In this document: positions 52,005 to 60,918 of the stretch, one piece after another
Layout: each line of letters opens with the position of its first letter
Position numbering within the stretch: the stretch's first letter is position 1
Source: Massilia eurypsychrophila
GTDB taxonomy: Bacteria; Pseudomonadota; Gammaproteobacteria; Burkholderiales; Burkholderiaceae_D
Length of the DNA stretch: 64,000 nt
Direction of reading: 5' to 3'
NCBI RefSeq assembly: GCF_002760655.1
Contig: NZ_PDOC01000001.1
Coordinates: 434,001-498,000, forward strand
Translations under genes and position numbers: made by a program
The notes under the pieces: generated by a model
The model's input: the letters and a program-made list of their open reading frames with translations, nothing else
The model's database searches: none
Told to the model about the DNA's origin: nothing

Positions 52005-53905
52005 GCCTCTTCGCCCTGCAGTTCCTTGCGCAGGAACGCTTCGAACATCAGCACCGTCCAGATCGGGGCGCTGTAGTCGCGCCGGCCCGACTCGTGCTGC
52101 TCGACCATCTGGGCGAGGTAATTGGTGTTGAAGATGCCGGTCGAGGCCAGCGTGTCGCCCAGCAGCGACTCGCGCACGCGCTGGCGCAGCGGACCGCGGA
52201 ACCAGCTCGCCAGCGGCACGGCAAAGCCCATCTTCTTGCGGTACAAAATATCATCCGGCAGGTACGATTCGAGGCTCTTCTTGAAGACGTACTTGCCTTC
52301 GCTGCCGTTCAATTTCATCGACGGCGGCAGGCCGGAAATCCATTCGACCAGCTTGTGGTCGAGCAGCGGCACGCGCACTTCGAGCGCGTGCGCCATGCTG
52401 GCGCGGTCAACCTTGGTGAGGATGTCGCCCGGCAGGTAGGTCTTCATGTCGAGGTACTGGATCATCGACAGCGGGTCGTCCGTCGGCGACGCGGCCGCGT
52501 GGCCCTTCATGACCTCAATCGCCTGGTAACCCTGCAGGTTCTTGCGGAACTTGTCGGAGAACAGCTGCGCGCGCATGTCGTCGGACATGATCGAGACGCC
52601 ATGGAAATAGCCTTCGACCAGGTCGCGCGACAGCGCCTCGAAGGTGGTCTTGGCGCGGAACACGCGCGGCGCCCAGTCGGCCTTCGGATAGTATTTGCCG
52701 AGCGGGCCGAAAATGAGCTTGCGCATGGTCGGCGGGATCTTCGAGCGCACGCTGTCTTCGGCCATCGCGTAGCGGTAGCGGCGGTAGCCGGCCAGGTTCT
52801 CGTCGCCGCCGTCGCCGGACAGCGCCACCGTCACGCGCTTGCGCGCGAGCTGGCAGACGCGGTAGGTCGGGATCGCCGAGCTGTCGGCATACGGTTCGTC
52901 GTACAGGTCGGCCAGCGTGTCGAGCAGCGCGTAGTCGTCGGTGTCGACCGTTTCGGTGACGTGTTCGGTCTTGTACTGGCGCGCGACCTGTTCGGCGTAC
53001 TGCGACTCGTCGAAGGCCTTTTCCTGGAACGCGATCGAGCAGGTGTTGACCGGGTCCTTCATCAGGCCGGCCATCATCGCCACGATGGCGCTCGAGTCGA
53101 CGCCGCCGGACAGGAAGGCGCCAAGCGGCACCTCGGCCTTCAGGCGGATCTTGACCGCTTCGCGCAAGCGCACGATCAGCTCTTCCTCGGCGTCCTTCGC
53201 GCTCATCGGCGCGTGCAGCTTGAACGGCACGTCCCAGAATTTTTTCGGCTGCGGCACCGGCTGGCCGATATGGATCGTCAGCGTGTAGCCTGGCGAGAGT
53301 TTCTTCGCGCCGAGGTAAATCGTTTTCGGCTCCGGCACGTAGCCGTAGGCGAAATAGTCCTCGACCGCCTGCGGGTCGATCGCGTGCGGCAGGTCCGGAT
53401 GCGCGCGCAGGGATTTCAGTTCGGAGCCAAAAATGAACATCCCGTCGGGCAGCAGCGCGTAGTAGAACGGTTTGACGCCGAGGCGGTCGCGCGCCATGAA
53501 CATGACCTGTCTGGTGCGGTCCCAGACGCAGATGGCGAACATGCCGCGCAGCTTGTGGACGCAGGCTTCGCCCCATGCCGACCAGGCGTGGACGATGGTT
53601 TCGGTGTCGCTCTTGGTGCGGAATACGTAGCCGAGCTGCTGCAGTTCTTCGGTCAGCTCGGGGTAGTTGTAGATCTCGCCGTTGAACACCACGCCGACGT
53701 CGCCGGCGGCGTTGAACATCGGCTGCTGGCCGCTGGCGATGTCGATCACCGACAGGCGCCGGTGGCCGAAGCCGACACCGGGTTCGGTATAGATGTCGCC
53801 TTCGTCCGGCCCGCGGTGGTGATGCCGCTCGTTCATGCGGCTCAGCAGCACGCGGTCGATCGGTCGCGCGCCGCGCGTATCAAAAATTCCTACGATTCCA
53901 CACAT
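52001..53905 (-). CDS. XrtA-system amidotransferase (asparagine-synthase type, TIGR03108-like)
   Basis: 634 residues. Full class II glutaminase domain: N-terminal nucleophile Cys2 (MCGIVG), HHRGPDE, RLSVIDIASGQQPM and NGEIYNY. Then the synthetase domain with SGGVDSS at about 266-272 and SGDGGDENLAGYRRY. It would use glutamine and ATP to amidate a carboxylate. In this window an amino-uronic acid (made by 7378 and 8729) is a sensible target, giving a uronamide as in some O-antigens; that is inference. It is intact, unlike the paralogue at 27547. It overlaps the upstream glycosyltransferase by 16 nt and the downstream one by 4 nt. Confidence 0.94.
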   Translation of the reverse strand: MCGIVGIFDTRGARPIDRVLLSRMNERHHHRGPDEGDIYTEPGVGFGHRRLSVIDIASGQQPMFNAAGDVGVVFNGEIYNYPELTEELQQLGYVFRTKSDTETIVHAWSAWGEACVHKLRGMFAICVWDRTRQVMFMARDRLGVKPFYYALLPDGMFIFGSELKSLRAHPDLPHAIDPQAVEDYFAYGYVPEPKTIYLGAKKLSPGYTLTIHIGQPVPQPKKFWDVPFKLHAPMSAKDAEEELIVRLREAVKIRLKAEVPLGAFLSGGVDSSAIVAMMAGLMKDPVNTCSIAFQEKAFDESQYAEQVARQYKTEHVTETVDTDDYALLDTLADLYDEPYADSSAIPTYRVCQLARKRVTVALSGDGGDENLAGYRRYRYAMAEDSVRSKIPPTMRKLIFGPLGKYYPKADWAPRVFRAKTTFEALSRDLVEGYFHGVSIMSDDMRAQLFSDKFRKNLQGYQAIEVMKGHAAASPTDDPLSMIQYLDMKTYLPGDILTKVDRASMAHALEVRVPLLDHKLVEWISGLPPSMKLNGSEGKYVFKKSLESYLPDDILYRKKMGFAVPLASWFRGPLRQRVRESLLGDTLASTGIFNTNYLAQMVEQHESGRRDYSAPIWTVLMFEAFLRKELQGEEA

Positions 53906-55071
53906 GATTTTATGTTCTTTCTGAAGCTCGTTTTTCGTTCACACAGCGTGTCGTACATCGATTGGTAGCCCGCTACCATCGCATTCATGTTGTAGTGGCG
54001 CTGCACGCGCTCGCGCCCGGCGGCGCCGTGTTCGCGCGCCATCGCCGGCGAGCGGGCGTAGCGCTCGAGCGCCTGCGCCATCGCCGCCGGATCGGAGGCC
54101 GGCACCAACAGGCCGGTAACGCCGTCGGCGATCACTTCGGGGATGCCGCCGACGCGCGTGCCGACCACCGGCAAGCCACTGGCCATCGCTTCGAGCGCCG
54201 AGCCGGGCGTGCCTTCGGCGATGGACGACATGGCGAAGATGTCGAGGCCGCGGAGGATGTCGGCAATGTCGGTGCGCGAGCCGGGCAGCCAGACCTGGTC
54301 GGCGATGCCGGCGGCGGCTACCCGGGCGCGCAGCTTTTCCAGCAGCGGGCCGTCGCCGACGATGGCCAGGCGCAGCTGCGCGCGCTGTTCGGGCATGCGA
54401 TCGAGCAGCTGCACAAAGGCGTCGACCAGGGTGGCATGGTCCTTGACATCCTGGATGCGCCCGACCGTGCCGATGACGATGCAGCCGGCGGCGAAAAAGG
54501 CGTCGCTGCGGTCGCCGGCGGCAGGGCGGAACTTGTCGCTGTCGATGCCGTTCGCCAGCAGGCGGCTTTTATGCGCCGGCACGCCGATGATGGTGCGGTT
54601 CCACTCGAGCATGTCGGCCGAGTTGGCGTAGCAGCAGTCGTAGAACGGCACCATCATGCGGCGCAAAAAATTGTGCTTGCGGTTGCGGCCCTGCGGGTCG
54701 GCGGCGTCGCGGCCGTGGGCGCCGTTGACGCGCACCGGCACGCCGGCCAGCAAGGCGGCCGGGGCGTATTCGATCGCCGACAGGTTGTAGCTGTGCAGGA
54801 CGGCGGGTTTGAGCTTGCGCAGCAGCTTCCACAGCGCGGCGTGGGTGCCGAGCGACAGGCCGGATTTTTTTCCGAGCGAGTACAGGTCGACGCCGGGCCG
54901 GGTGATCTTTTTCGAGAAATCGGTGTAGCCGGTCAGGCACACCACCGCGTGGCGGTAGGCGTCGGCCGGCATGCGGTTGATGCGCTCGACCATCAGGTTT
55001 TCCAGCCCGCCGAAGTCGAGCCGGTAGATCAGGTGGACAACCAGCGGCGCCTCGTTGCACGGGGCGGCCAT
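53890..55071 (-). CDS. XrtA-system glycosyltransferase (TIGR03088-like)
   Basis: 393 residues. GT-B protein opening VVHLIYRLDFGGLENLMVER, then CLTGYTDFSKKI, and a donor half with GTVGRIQDVKDHATLVDAF, LRLAIVGDGPLLEKLRARV, IFAMSSIAEGTPGSALEAMA and SGLPVVGTRVGGIPEV. Builds the EPS repeat. The ATG at 55071 shares one base with the XrtA stop codon (TGATG); the frame is open much further but that part is inside xrtA. It overlaps the amidotransferase start by 16 nt, an unusually long overlap for this operon. Confidence 0.93.
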   Translation of the reverse strand: MAAPCNEAPLVVHLIYRLDFGGLENLMVERINRMPADAYRHAVVCLTGYTDFSKKITRPGVDLYSLGKKSGLSLGTHAALWKLLRKLKPAVLHSYNLSAIEYAPAALLAGVPVRVNGAHGRDAADPQGRNRKHNFLRRMMVPFYDCCYANSADMLEWNRTIIGVPAHKSRLLANGIDSDKFRPAAGDRSDAFFAAGCIVIGTVGRIQDVKDHATLVDAFVQLLDRMPEQRAQLRLAIVGDGPLLEKLRARVAAAGIADQVWLPGSRTDIADILRGLDIFAMSSIAEGTPGSALEAMASGLPVVGTRVGGIPEVIADGVTGLLVPASDPAAMAQALERYARSPAMAREHGAAGRERVQRHYNMNAMVAGYQSMYDTLCERKTSFRKNIKSCVES

Positions 55072-56627
55072 CAGCGCCGCCGGGTCTGATCGAGCGCCGC
55101 TTCCACCGGCGCCAGGTTCGCCGCCAGGAAGGCGCGCAAGGTGGCGCGCGCGTGCTCCGGGTCTTCGTCGAAGCGGGCATAGACGATGATGGCCGCGCCG
55201 TCGTCGCTGCCATGCAGCGCCTTCTGCGCTACCTGGTAAGCCTTGCCGATATAATCGCTGCGGGTGTCCTTGCCGTCGATGCGATACCAATGCCAGAACA
55301 GCACCTTGCCGCGTCGGTCGGACAGCACTTCCTCACGCAAGCCCAGCACGCGGGCGCCGACCGTTTCGGTTCGCACAGCCGTTGCGTGGCTACGCCAGCT
55401 GCTCTTTGCCGTTACCAGATGGTTAGTCGAACTGATCAACCTGGTGCCGAGGCGCTGACCCCGGTAGTACAGCAGCGACAGACCGGCCGCCTGGCCGCCG
55501 TTGGCGTAGAAGGCCTGAAACTGAGCGGCCGGCTTGGCAAAGCCCGGCGTCCATTCGGCGAACGGCGCAGTAACCTGCCAGGCCGCCTGCGGCGCGCTCA
55601 GCTGCGGCGCGGCCGGATTGACGGCGTTGTGTTCGAGCCAGGCGGCGTACAGCGGAAAGGCGCCGATGCAGACGGCAACGGCCAGCGCGGCCGCAGCCAG
55701 TTTGGCGGTCGATGCCGGCGGTCCTTGCGGCGGCAGGACGCGCGGCGCGCTCTTGGCCGGCTGGCGGTCTTCGCGCCAGAAGGTGCCGATCCAGAACAGC
55801 ACGAACATGACGATGCCGAAAAATACCCAGCCGTAGATCAGGTGGTCGACGCCGACGGCCATCGTCATGCCCGACAGGTGGCCCATCATCACGATCATGT
55901 AGGCGCGGCCGGTGTTGGCGACGATTGGCACAATGATCGCCAGCAGGATGAACAGCGCCTGGCGCCAGCGCGAACGGTAGGTCAGGTGGGCGTACAGAGT
56001 GCCGAGTGTGACCGAGGCGATCAGGTAGCGCAGGCCGCTGCAGGCCTCGACGACCGACCAGTTGCCCGACGGGATGGAGAAGTTGTTGCCCTCGCGCAGA
56101 ACCGGAATGCCGGTCGCGCGCAGCAGGTCGATGGTGAAATTGGCGGTGATGTTGATCAAGGGGTCGATGAAGACTTCGCCGAACGGCACCGCGAACAGCA
56201 AGAACAGCAGCGAGAAGGCAAGCACACGGGAGATGCGGCGCCCGAGCACGGCCAGCGCGGTCAGCGGCAGCATGGCGGCGAACGCATACTGCTTGACGAT
56301 CTGCACGTCGCCCAGGTCGGCCAGCAGCCAGCCGAAGCCGCACAGCGCCAGCAGCACGAAGCCGGGCCAGAAGGGCGAGGCCGTCATCTGGACCAGTGTG
56401 GCGCGCCGTTCCCACGCCAGCCACAGGCTGATCGGCACGATGATGTAGCCATGGGCGAAGGTTTCGGAGCGGTTCCAGATCGAGACGATCGAACTGGCGG
56501 TGGCATAGTGGATCAGCAGCGGCAGCAGCAGCGCGACGGCGATGATCAGGTAGCGCGTCATGCTGCCGCGTTCGGCCGTGGCGATGGCCTGCGTCAGCTT
56601 GGTGGTGGAGGGCGTGATGGCGCTCAT
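55071..56627 (-). CDS. xrtA: Exosortase A with fused EpsI domain
   Basis: 518 residues. The N-terminal 300 residues form a multi-pass membrane exosortase with the catalytic Cys196 (VVEACSGLRYL), Arg241 (NTGRAYMIVMMGH) and His262 (GVDHLIYGW). The C-terminal ~200 residues form the EpsI-like periplasmic domain (APFAEWTPGF, LGTRLISSTNHLV, RSDYIGKAYQVAQKAL), a fusion normal for XrtA. It cleaves PEP-CTERM signals and is thought to link the proteins to a partner at the membrane or surface; the substrate here is the protein at 6126. The ATG at 56627 overlaps the previous gene by 4 nt. The long upstream open frame is inside that gene. Confidence 0.97.
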   Translation of the reverse strand: MSAITPSTTKLTQAIATAERGSMTRYLIIAVALLLPLLIHYATASSIVSIWNRSETFAHGYIIVPISLWLAWERRATLVQMTASPFWPGFVLLALCGFGWLLADLGDVQIVKQYAFAAMLPLTALAVLGRRISRVLAFSLLFLLFAVPFGEVFIDPLINITANFTIDLLRATGIPVLREGNNFSIPSGNWSVVEACSGLRYLIASVTLGTLYAHLTYRSRWRQALFILLAIIVPIVANTGRAYMIVMMGHLSGMTMAVGVDHLIYGWVFFGIVMFVLFWIGTFWREDRQPAKSAPRVLPPQGPPASTAKLAAAALAVAVCIGAFPLYAAWLEHNAVNPAAPQLSAPQAAWQVTAPFAEWTPGFAKPAAQFQAFYANGGQAAGLSLLYYRGQRLGTRLISSTNHLVTAKSSWRSHATAVRTETVGARVLGLREEVLSDRRGKVLFWHWYRIDGKDTRSDYIGKAYQVAQKALHGSDDGAAIIVYARFDEDPEHARATLRAFLAANLAPVEAALDQTRRR

Positions 56628-57838
56628 GCGGTTTCCGTCATGGTGGTTTTGTTGTCGAGCAGGGAGTCGACCCGCGCCAGGTTGGCCGACCAGCCGTAGC
56701 GCGCTTCTACCTTGCGGCGCGCGGCCTGGCCAATGGCGGCATCGGGATGGGCCAGCGCGTGCAGCACGGCGGCGGCAAATTGCGGCGCGTCGCCGGCCAG
56801 CAGCAGTTCGCTTCCCGGTTCGGCTTCGATGCCTTCGAGCGCCTGCGGCGAGACGACGATGGTCTTGGCCAGCGACATCGCCTCGAGGACCTTGTTCTGG
56901 ATGCCGCGGGCGATGCGCAGCGGCGCCACCGACAGCGCGGCGTGGGTGACGTACGGGCGCACGTCGTCCACGGTGCCGGTGACGAACACGTTCGGCAGCG
57001 CCGCCAGCGCCTGCACCGCCGCCGACGGGCGCGCGCCGACGATGTAGAACGCCGCCGCCGGTTCTTGCGCCAGCACCGCCGGCAGCACTTCGGATGCGAA
57101 CCACTGCACCGCGTCGATGTTGGGCCAGTAGTCCATGGCGCCGGCAAAGGCGATCACTTTCTGGCCTGGGGCGTACGGATTCGGCGAGGCGGCATTCGGC
57201 GCGAAGAACTCGGTGTCGACGCCGTTGTTGAAGTAGCCGATGCTTGAAGCGCTTTCGGGCGCCAGCTGCTTGAACAATGCCGCTTCCGGCTCGGAGACGA
57301 ACAGCGAGGCGTCGCATTCGCGCGCGACTTTTCTTTCGTAGGCGAGCAGCTGGCGCGCTTCATGGCCGTACAGCCAGCTCATGGGCCCGGTTTTTTTCTG
57401 TGCGTACTGGCGCCACTTGTCGGAATCGACGTCGCAAAAATCGATCACGCGGCGCGCCGCCGGATAGGGCTGGGCGTACTGCGCCATCGGCGACGAGAAC
57501 ACGACGATCTTGCTGATCGCGTGCGCCTGCATCGTGCGCGCGACCCATTCGTGCATGCCGGCGTCGTGGTAGTAGTCGAGCGACAGGGCGCGGTTGCCGA
57601 GCAGCGCGCCCAGGCTTTTGACGCGCGCCAGGGTCGGGTTCAGTTTGGCGAAGTGGCTGCTGGCGCACATGCGCTGCACCAGCGGCACGTGCTGCCAGTC
57701 GTCGGCGTCGTCGACGAACGTGCCCAGGTGCACCCGGTAGTGCTGCGCCAGGTGCTTGAGCAGGTTGTAGGAGCGGATCTTGTCGCCCTTGTTGGGCGGA
57801 TACGGCATACGGTGGATCAGCAGGAGCAGGTTTTCCAC
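56624..57838 (-). CDS. XrtA-system glycosyltransferase (TIGR03087-like)
   Basis: 404 residues. It opens LLLLIHRMPYPPNKGDKIRS, the signature of this family, followed by SSPMAQYAQ, RRVIDFCDVDSDKWRQYA and, in the donor domain, VIAFAGAMDYWPNIDAVQWF, VTGTVDDVRPYV and VLEAMSLAKTIVVSPQALEG. The start is most likely the GTG at 57838, five nt after the FemAB stop; a longer frame to 58693 lies inside femAB. An ATG at MPYPP is an alternative but would cut the first beta-strand. It is coupled to xrtA by a 4-nt overlap. Confidence 0.9.
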   Translation of the reverse strand: MENLLLLIHRMPYPPNKGDKIRSYNLLKHLAQHYRVHLGTFVDDADDWQHVPLVQRMCASSHFAKLNPTLARVKSLGALLGNRALSLDYYHDAGMHEWVARTMQAHAISKIVVFSSPMAQYAQPYPAARRVIDFCDVDSDKWRQYAQKKTGPMSWLYGHEARQLLAYERKVARECDASLFVSEPEAALFKQLAPESASSIGYFNNGVDTEFFAPNAASPNPYAPGQKVIAFAGAMDYWPNIDAVQWFASEVLPAVLAQEPAAAFYIVGARPSAAVQALAALPNVFVTGTVDDVRPYVTHAALSVAPLRIARGIQNKVLEAMSLAKTIVVSPQALEGIEAEPGSELLLAGDAPQFAAAVLHALAHPDAAIGQAARRKVEARYGWSANLARVDSLLDNKTTMTETA

Positions 57839-57843
57839 GTCGG

Positions 57844-58947
57844 TCAGCCCAGGTTCCTGACGATGTGCGGCCCGATGATGTTGGCCAGCTTCAAAGGCAT
57901 TTTTTTCCACATCTTGATGAACAGCTGGTACTTCGGATTGAGCGGATTGTTGTCCGGCAGCTCGGTCGACTCGTACAGGCGGTATTCGTACGGCAGCGGC
58001 TGGGCGGTGAAGCCCCAGTTCTTCTTGAAGTCGTAGGCGCCGGTGCCAAGCTTGCTGCGGCCGAAGTCGAACAGGCGGGCGCCGCGCGCGGCGGCGGCCT
58101 GCATCAGGTTCCAGTACATGAAGTCGTTGCCGGCGACGTCGCGCGCCAGCGGCATGCCGCCGCCGTAGTAGGGCACCACTTCGTCGCGCCAGTAGAACGA
58201 CAGCACCGCGGCGACCAGCGCGCCGTTCTGGGTGATGACGCGCACTTCGCAGTCGTCGCCGAATTCTTCCTTCAGCAGCGCGAAATATTTTTTCGGGAAG
58301 ACCGGCGTGCCGAGCCGGTGCACGCTGCTGGCGTAGGCGTCGAACATGCGGTCGACGTTGTCGTCGACTTCGCCCACCAGGCCCAGTTTGATGCCCTTGC
58401 GCACCATCGCGCGCTGCTTGCGCGGGATCGCGTTCAGGTTTTCTTCGTCGTCGGCGGAAATCGCCTTGCGGAACGTGACGTACAGTTCCTTGGTGTGCCA
58501 GGCCGCGTCGCCCGGGTGGGCAGCGACCATGTTGCGGTATTCGAGGTGGCCGACCTTCAACTGGCGCGCGAGCGCATCGGCGGCGGCGTCGAGCGCGGCG
58601 CGGGCCGGCTCGCTGATGGCTGCAACGCCGCCGTAGACGCAGAACTGCATGGCGCCGAGCGCGTGGCCGAACAGCCTGCTGTTGATCTCGCACAGCGGCA
58701 GCACGCCCTGGATCTGCCCGCCCTGTTCGGCGTAGTAGAACCAGGTGTTGAGCTTGAACGACTGCTCGATGACGCGTTGCCAGCCGGCGCGGTGGAAAAA
58801 CGTCGCTTCTGGACAGGCGGCGACGAACGCGTCCCAGCGCGCCTTGTCCTGCGGGCCCATCAGCTTGACGGTGAGCGGGCCGCCGGCGGCCTGCGGCGTC
58901 ACGTGTTCAGGTGCTGCTTCGATGTGACTGACTGCGATCGAACTCAT
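57844..58947 (-). CDS. FemAB-family XrtA/PEP-CTERM-associated protein (TIGR03019-like)
   Basis: 367 residues. Two GNAT-like halves of the FemAB fold: ATFFHRAGWQRVIEQSF and GVLPLCEINSRLFGHALGAM in the first, and NAIPRKQRAMVRKGIKLGL, FYWRDEVVPYYGGG and FMYWNLMQAAAARGARLFDF in the second. FemAB proteins transfer aminoacyl or acyl groups to amines, classically in peptidoglycan bridges. The XrtA-associated branch is of unknown function and is a known XrtA marker. It overlaps the deacetylase gene by 4 nt upstream. A second FemAB-like protein is encoded at 30576, so two acyl-transfer steps may exist. Confidence 0.93.
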   Translation of the reverse strand: MSSIAVSHIEAAPEHVTPQAAGGPLTVKLMGPQDKARWDAFVAACPEATFFHRAGWQRVIEQSFKLNTWFYYAEQGGQIQGVLPLCEINSRLFGHALGAMQFCVYGGVAAISEPARAALDAAADALARQLKVGHLEYRNMVAAHPGDAAWHTKELYVTFRKAISADDEENLNAIPRKQRAMVRKGIKLGLVGEVDDNVDRMFDAYASSVHRLGTPVFPKKYFALLKEEFGDDCEVRVITQNGALVAAVLSFYWRDEVVPYYGGGMPLARDVAGNDFMYWNLMQAAAARGARLFDFGRSKLGTGAYDFKKNWGFTAQPLPYEYRLYESTELPDNNPLNPKYQLFIKMWKKMPLKLANIIGPHIVRNLG

Positions 58948-59828
58948 TGCTTACCCAGGAAAATGCGGTCCATGCGGTCCCACGCGAAGTCGCGCGTCAA
59001 CGCGCCGATGCGCGCTTCCATGCGCTCCAGATTGACGTAATGGCGGAAGCGGCTCTTGGCGCCGACGCCTTCCGGACGCGGCTGGCCGGGATCGACTTCC
59101 CACGGATGGAAATAGAAAATGGCCGGCTGGCGGTCGGCCTGGTTGACCTGTTTCATCATCCAGCGCGACAGCGCGTACGGCAGCAGACGGAAGTAGCCGC
59201 CGCCGCCGGCCGGCAGGTTGCGCCCCATCAGCTGCACGGTGGTGATCGGCACTTCGAGGAGGCCGTCGGGGCCGTTCGGGTAGAACGCGAAACGCGGCGC
59301 GTCGGGCATGCCGTAATGGTCGTGCTTGATCGGGTAGATGCTCGAGCTGTAGCGGTAGCCGGCTTCCTTGAGCACGTCGAGCGCCCACAGGTTGCCGGTG
59401 CCGATCGAAAAGCTCGGTGCGCGGTAGCCGAGCACTTCATTGCCGCCGATGTCTTCGAGCAGCGCCTTGCTGCGGGTGACGTCGTCGGCAAACTCGGCGC
59501 GGCTCTGGTCGGACGCGCGCAGGTGGCCGTAGCCGTGGCTGGCCAGTTCGTGGCCGCCGGCGACGATGCGGCGCACCATGGCCGGATAGCGCTCGGCTAT
59601 CCAGCCGAGCGTGAAGAAGGTGGCGTGGACGTTGCCGGCGGCGAGGATGGCGAGGATGCGGTCGATGTTCGCTTCGACCCGGCATTCGAGGTTCGGCCAG
59701 CTGTCGCGGTCGATGTAGGGCGCGAACGCCGAGACCTGGAAATAATCCTCGACGTCGATCGTCATGGCGTTGCGGATCACCGCACCAGGGGCCGCGCCCT
59801 GGTGCGCGGTTGGGACGTCGCGCTTCAT
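58944..59828 (-). CDS. XrtA-system polysaccharide deacetylase (TIGR03006/DUF3473-like)
   Basis: 294 residues. The NodB-type metal/catalytic motif TIDVEDYF has Asp25, Glu27 and Asp28; HELASHGYGHLRA gives the metal histidines; YRAPSFSIG and FYFHPWEVDPGQPR close the barrel, followed by the short DUF3473-type tail (SRFRHYVNLERMEARI). It removes acetyl groups from the EPS or its precursor. No signal peptide is visible. It is coupled by ATGA overlaps to the ATPase and FemAB genes. Third deacetylase-like protein of the locus, and the one most typical of XrtA systems. Confidence 0.94.
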   Translation of the reverse strand: MKRDVPTAHQGAAPGAVIRNAMTIDVEDYFQVSAFAPYIDRDSWPNLECRVEANIDRILAILAAGNVHATFFTLGWIAERYPAMVRRIVAGGHELASHGYGHLRASDQSRAEFADDVTRSKALLEDIGGNEVLGYRAPSFSIGTGNLWALDVLKEAGYRYSSSIYPIKHDHYGMPDAPRFAFYPNGPDGLLEVPITTVQLMGRNLPAGGGGYFRLLPYALSRWMMKQVNQADRQPAIFYFHPWEVDPGQPRPEGVGAKSRFRHYVNLERMEARIGALTRDFAWDRMDRIFLGKQ

Positions 59829-60901
59829 TGGCGCTGGTCCAGCGTTTCGGCCGGCAGGTCGGCAGCGTCGGCGGCAGGCGCAGAGGCGGCAGGTGCAGGA
59901 GCGGCGGCAACGGCTGCGACGGCGGCAGCCGGCGTGGCGACGATCTTTTTCAGGATCGACAGCACCGACACGATCGACTTTTCCAGCCGCATCATGCGTT
60001 CGTCCATCTGGCCGCTGCTGCCGACCGGTTCGGCGGCGACCGGCTCGGACGCTTCAGCGCGCTCGGCTTCAGCGGCGCCTGGCGGCAGCTGGAATTCCTC
60101 GTCGATGTCGGCGATCACGGCGTTGACCTCGGTTTCGGTAAACGCGTGCAGCTCTTCCAGGTAGCCCATCAGCAGCAGGCGGTCGCACAAGGTGTTGGTC
60201 TTGCGCGGGATGCCGCCGGTGTAGCCGTAGATGGCGGCGTAGGCGCCGGGCGAAAACGCCGGGTCGCCGTTCCAGCCGACCGTGTGCAGGCGGTGCTCGA
60301 TGTAGGCTTGCGTCTCGTCGGCGTCCATCGGGCCGAGGTGATAGCTGGCGATGACGCGCTGGCGCAGCTGCAGCATGCTGGCGCTGTGCAAGGTGGTGCG
60401 AAACTCCGGCTGGCCGAGCAGGAAGGTTTGCAGCAGCGACTTTTCGTCGGTCTGGAAGTTCGATAGCATGCGCAGTTCCTCGACCGTGCGGGCGGTCAGG
60501 TTCTGCGCCTCGTCGACGATCAGGAGGGCGCGCTTGCCTTGCTGGTCGGCGGCGCGCAGGAATTGCTCGAGCCGCGTCAAGAGGTCAGGCTTGCTGGCGT
60601 TTTCGTAGGGCAGGCCGAACGCCGACACCACCATCCGCAAGGTGTCGTCCGAATCGAGATTGGTGTTGACGATGTGGGCGGCGATGATCTGCTCTGACGG
60701 CAGGTTGTTGAGCAGGTTGCGCACCAGCGTGGTCTTGCCGGCGCCGACTTCGCCGGTGATGACGATGAAGCCCTCGCCCTGCGACAGGCCGTAGTCGAGG
60801 TAAGCCATGGCGCGCTTGTGGCCCTTGCTGCCGTAGAAGAAGTGCGGGTCCGGACGCAGCCGGAACGGCTTGGCGCTGAGGCCATAATAGGTTTCGTACA
60901 T
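59825..60901 (-). CDS. XrtA-system ATPase (ExeA/GspA-like, TIGR03015-like)
   Basis: 358 residues. AAA+ ATPase with Walker A GEVGAGKTT at 50-58 and Walker B LLIVDEAQ ending at Asp130-Glu131, an arginine-containing sensor region (LRQRVIASYHLGPM) and the GIPRKTNTLCDRLL segment typical of ExeA-like proteins. The C-terminal 80 residues are Ala/Pro-rich with a short amphipathic helix and look like a flexible tail. It may energise assembly or secretion of EPS components. It starts 17 nt after the outer-membrane protein gene and overlaps the deacetylase gene by 4 nt. Confidence 0.94.
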   Translation of the reverse strand: MYETYYGLSAKPFRLRPDPHFFYGSKGHKRAMAYLDYGLSQGEGFIVITGEVGAGKTTLVRNLLNNLPSEQIIAAHIVNTNLDSDDTLRMVVSAFGLPYENASKPDLLTRLEQFLRAADQQGKRALLIVDEAQNLTARTVEELRMLSNFQTDEKSLLQTFLLGQPEFRTTLHSASMLQLRQRVIASYHLGPMDADETQAYIEHRLHTVGWNGDPAFSPGAYAAIYGYTGGIPRKTNTLCDRLLLMGYLEELHAFTETEVNAVIADIDEEFQLPPGAAEAERAEASEPVAAEPVGSSGQMDERMMRLEKSIVSVLSILKKIVATPAAAVAAVAAAPAPAASAPAADAADLPAETLDQRQ

Positions 60902-60918
60902 CGCTTGCTCGACTTTCG

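Noticed and set aside
52094-53968. A 624-codon plus-strand frame opposite the amidotransferase, and a similar one at 61000-62538 opposite the outer-membrane protein.
   Set aside because: Both are antisense shadows with no recognisable domain and overlap well-supported genes along their whole length.
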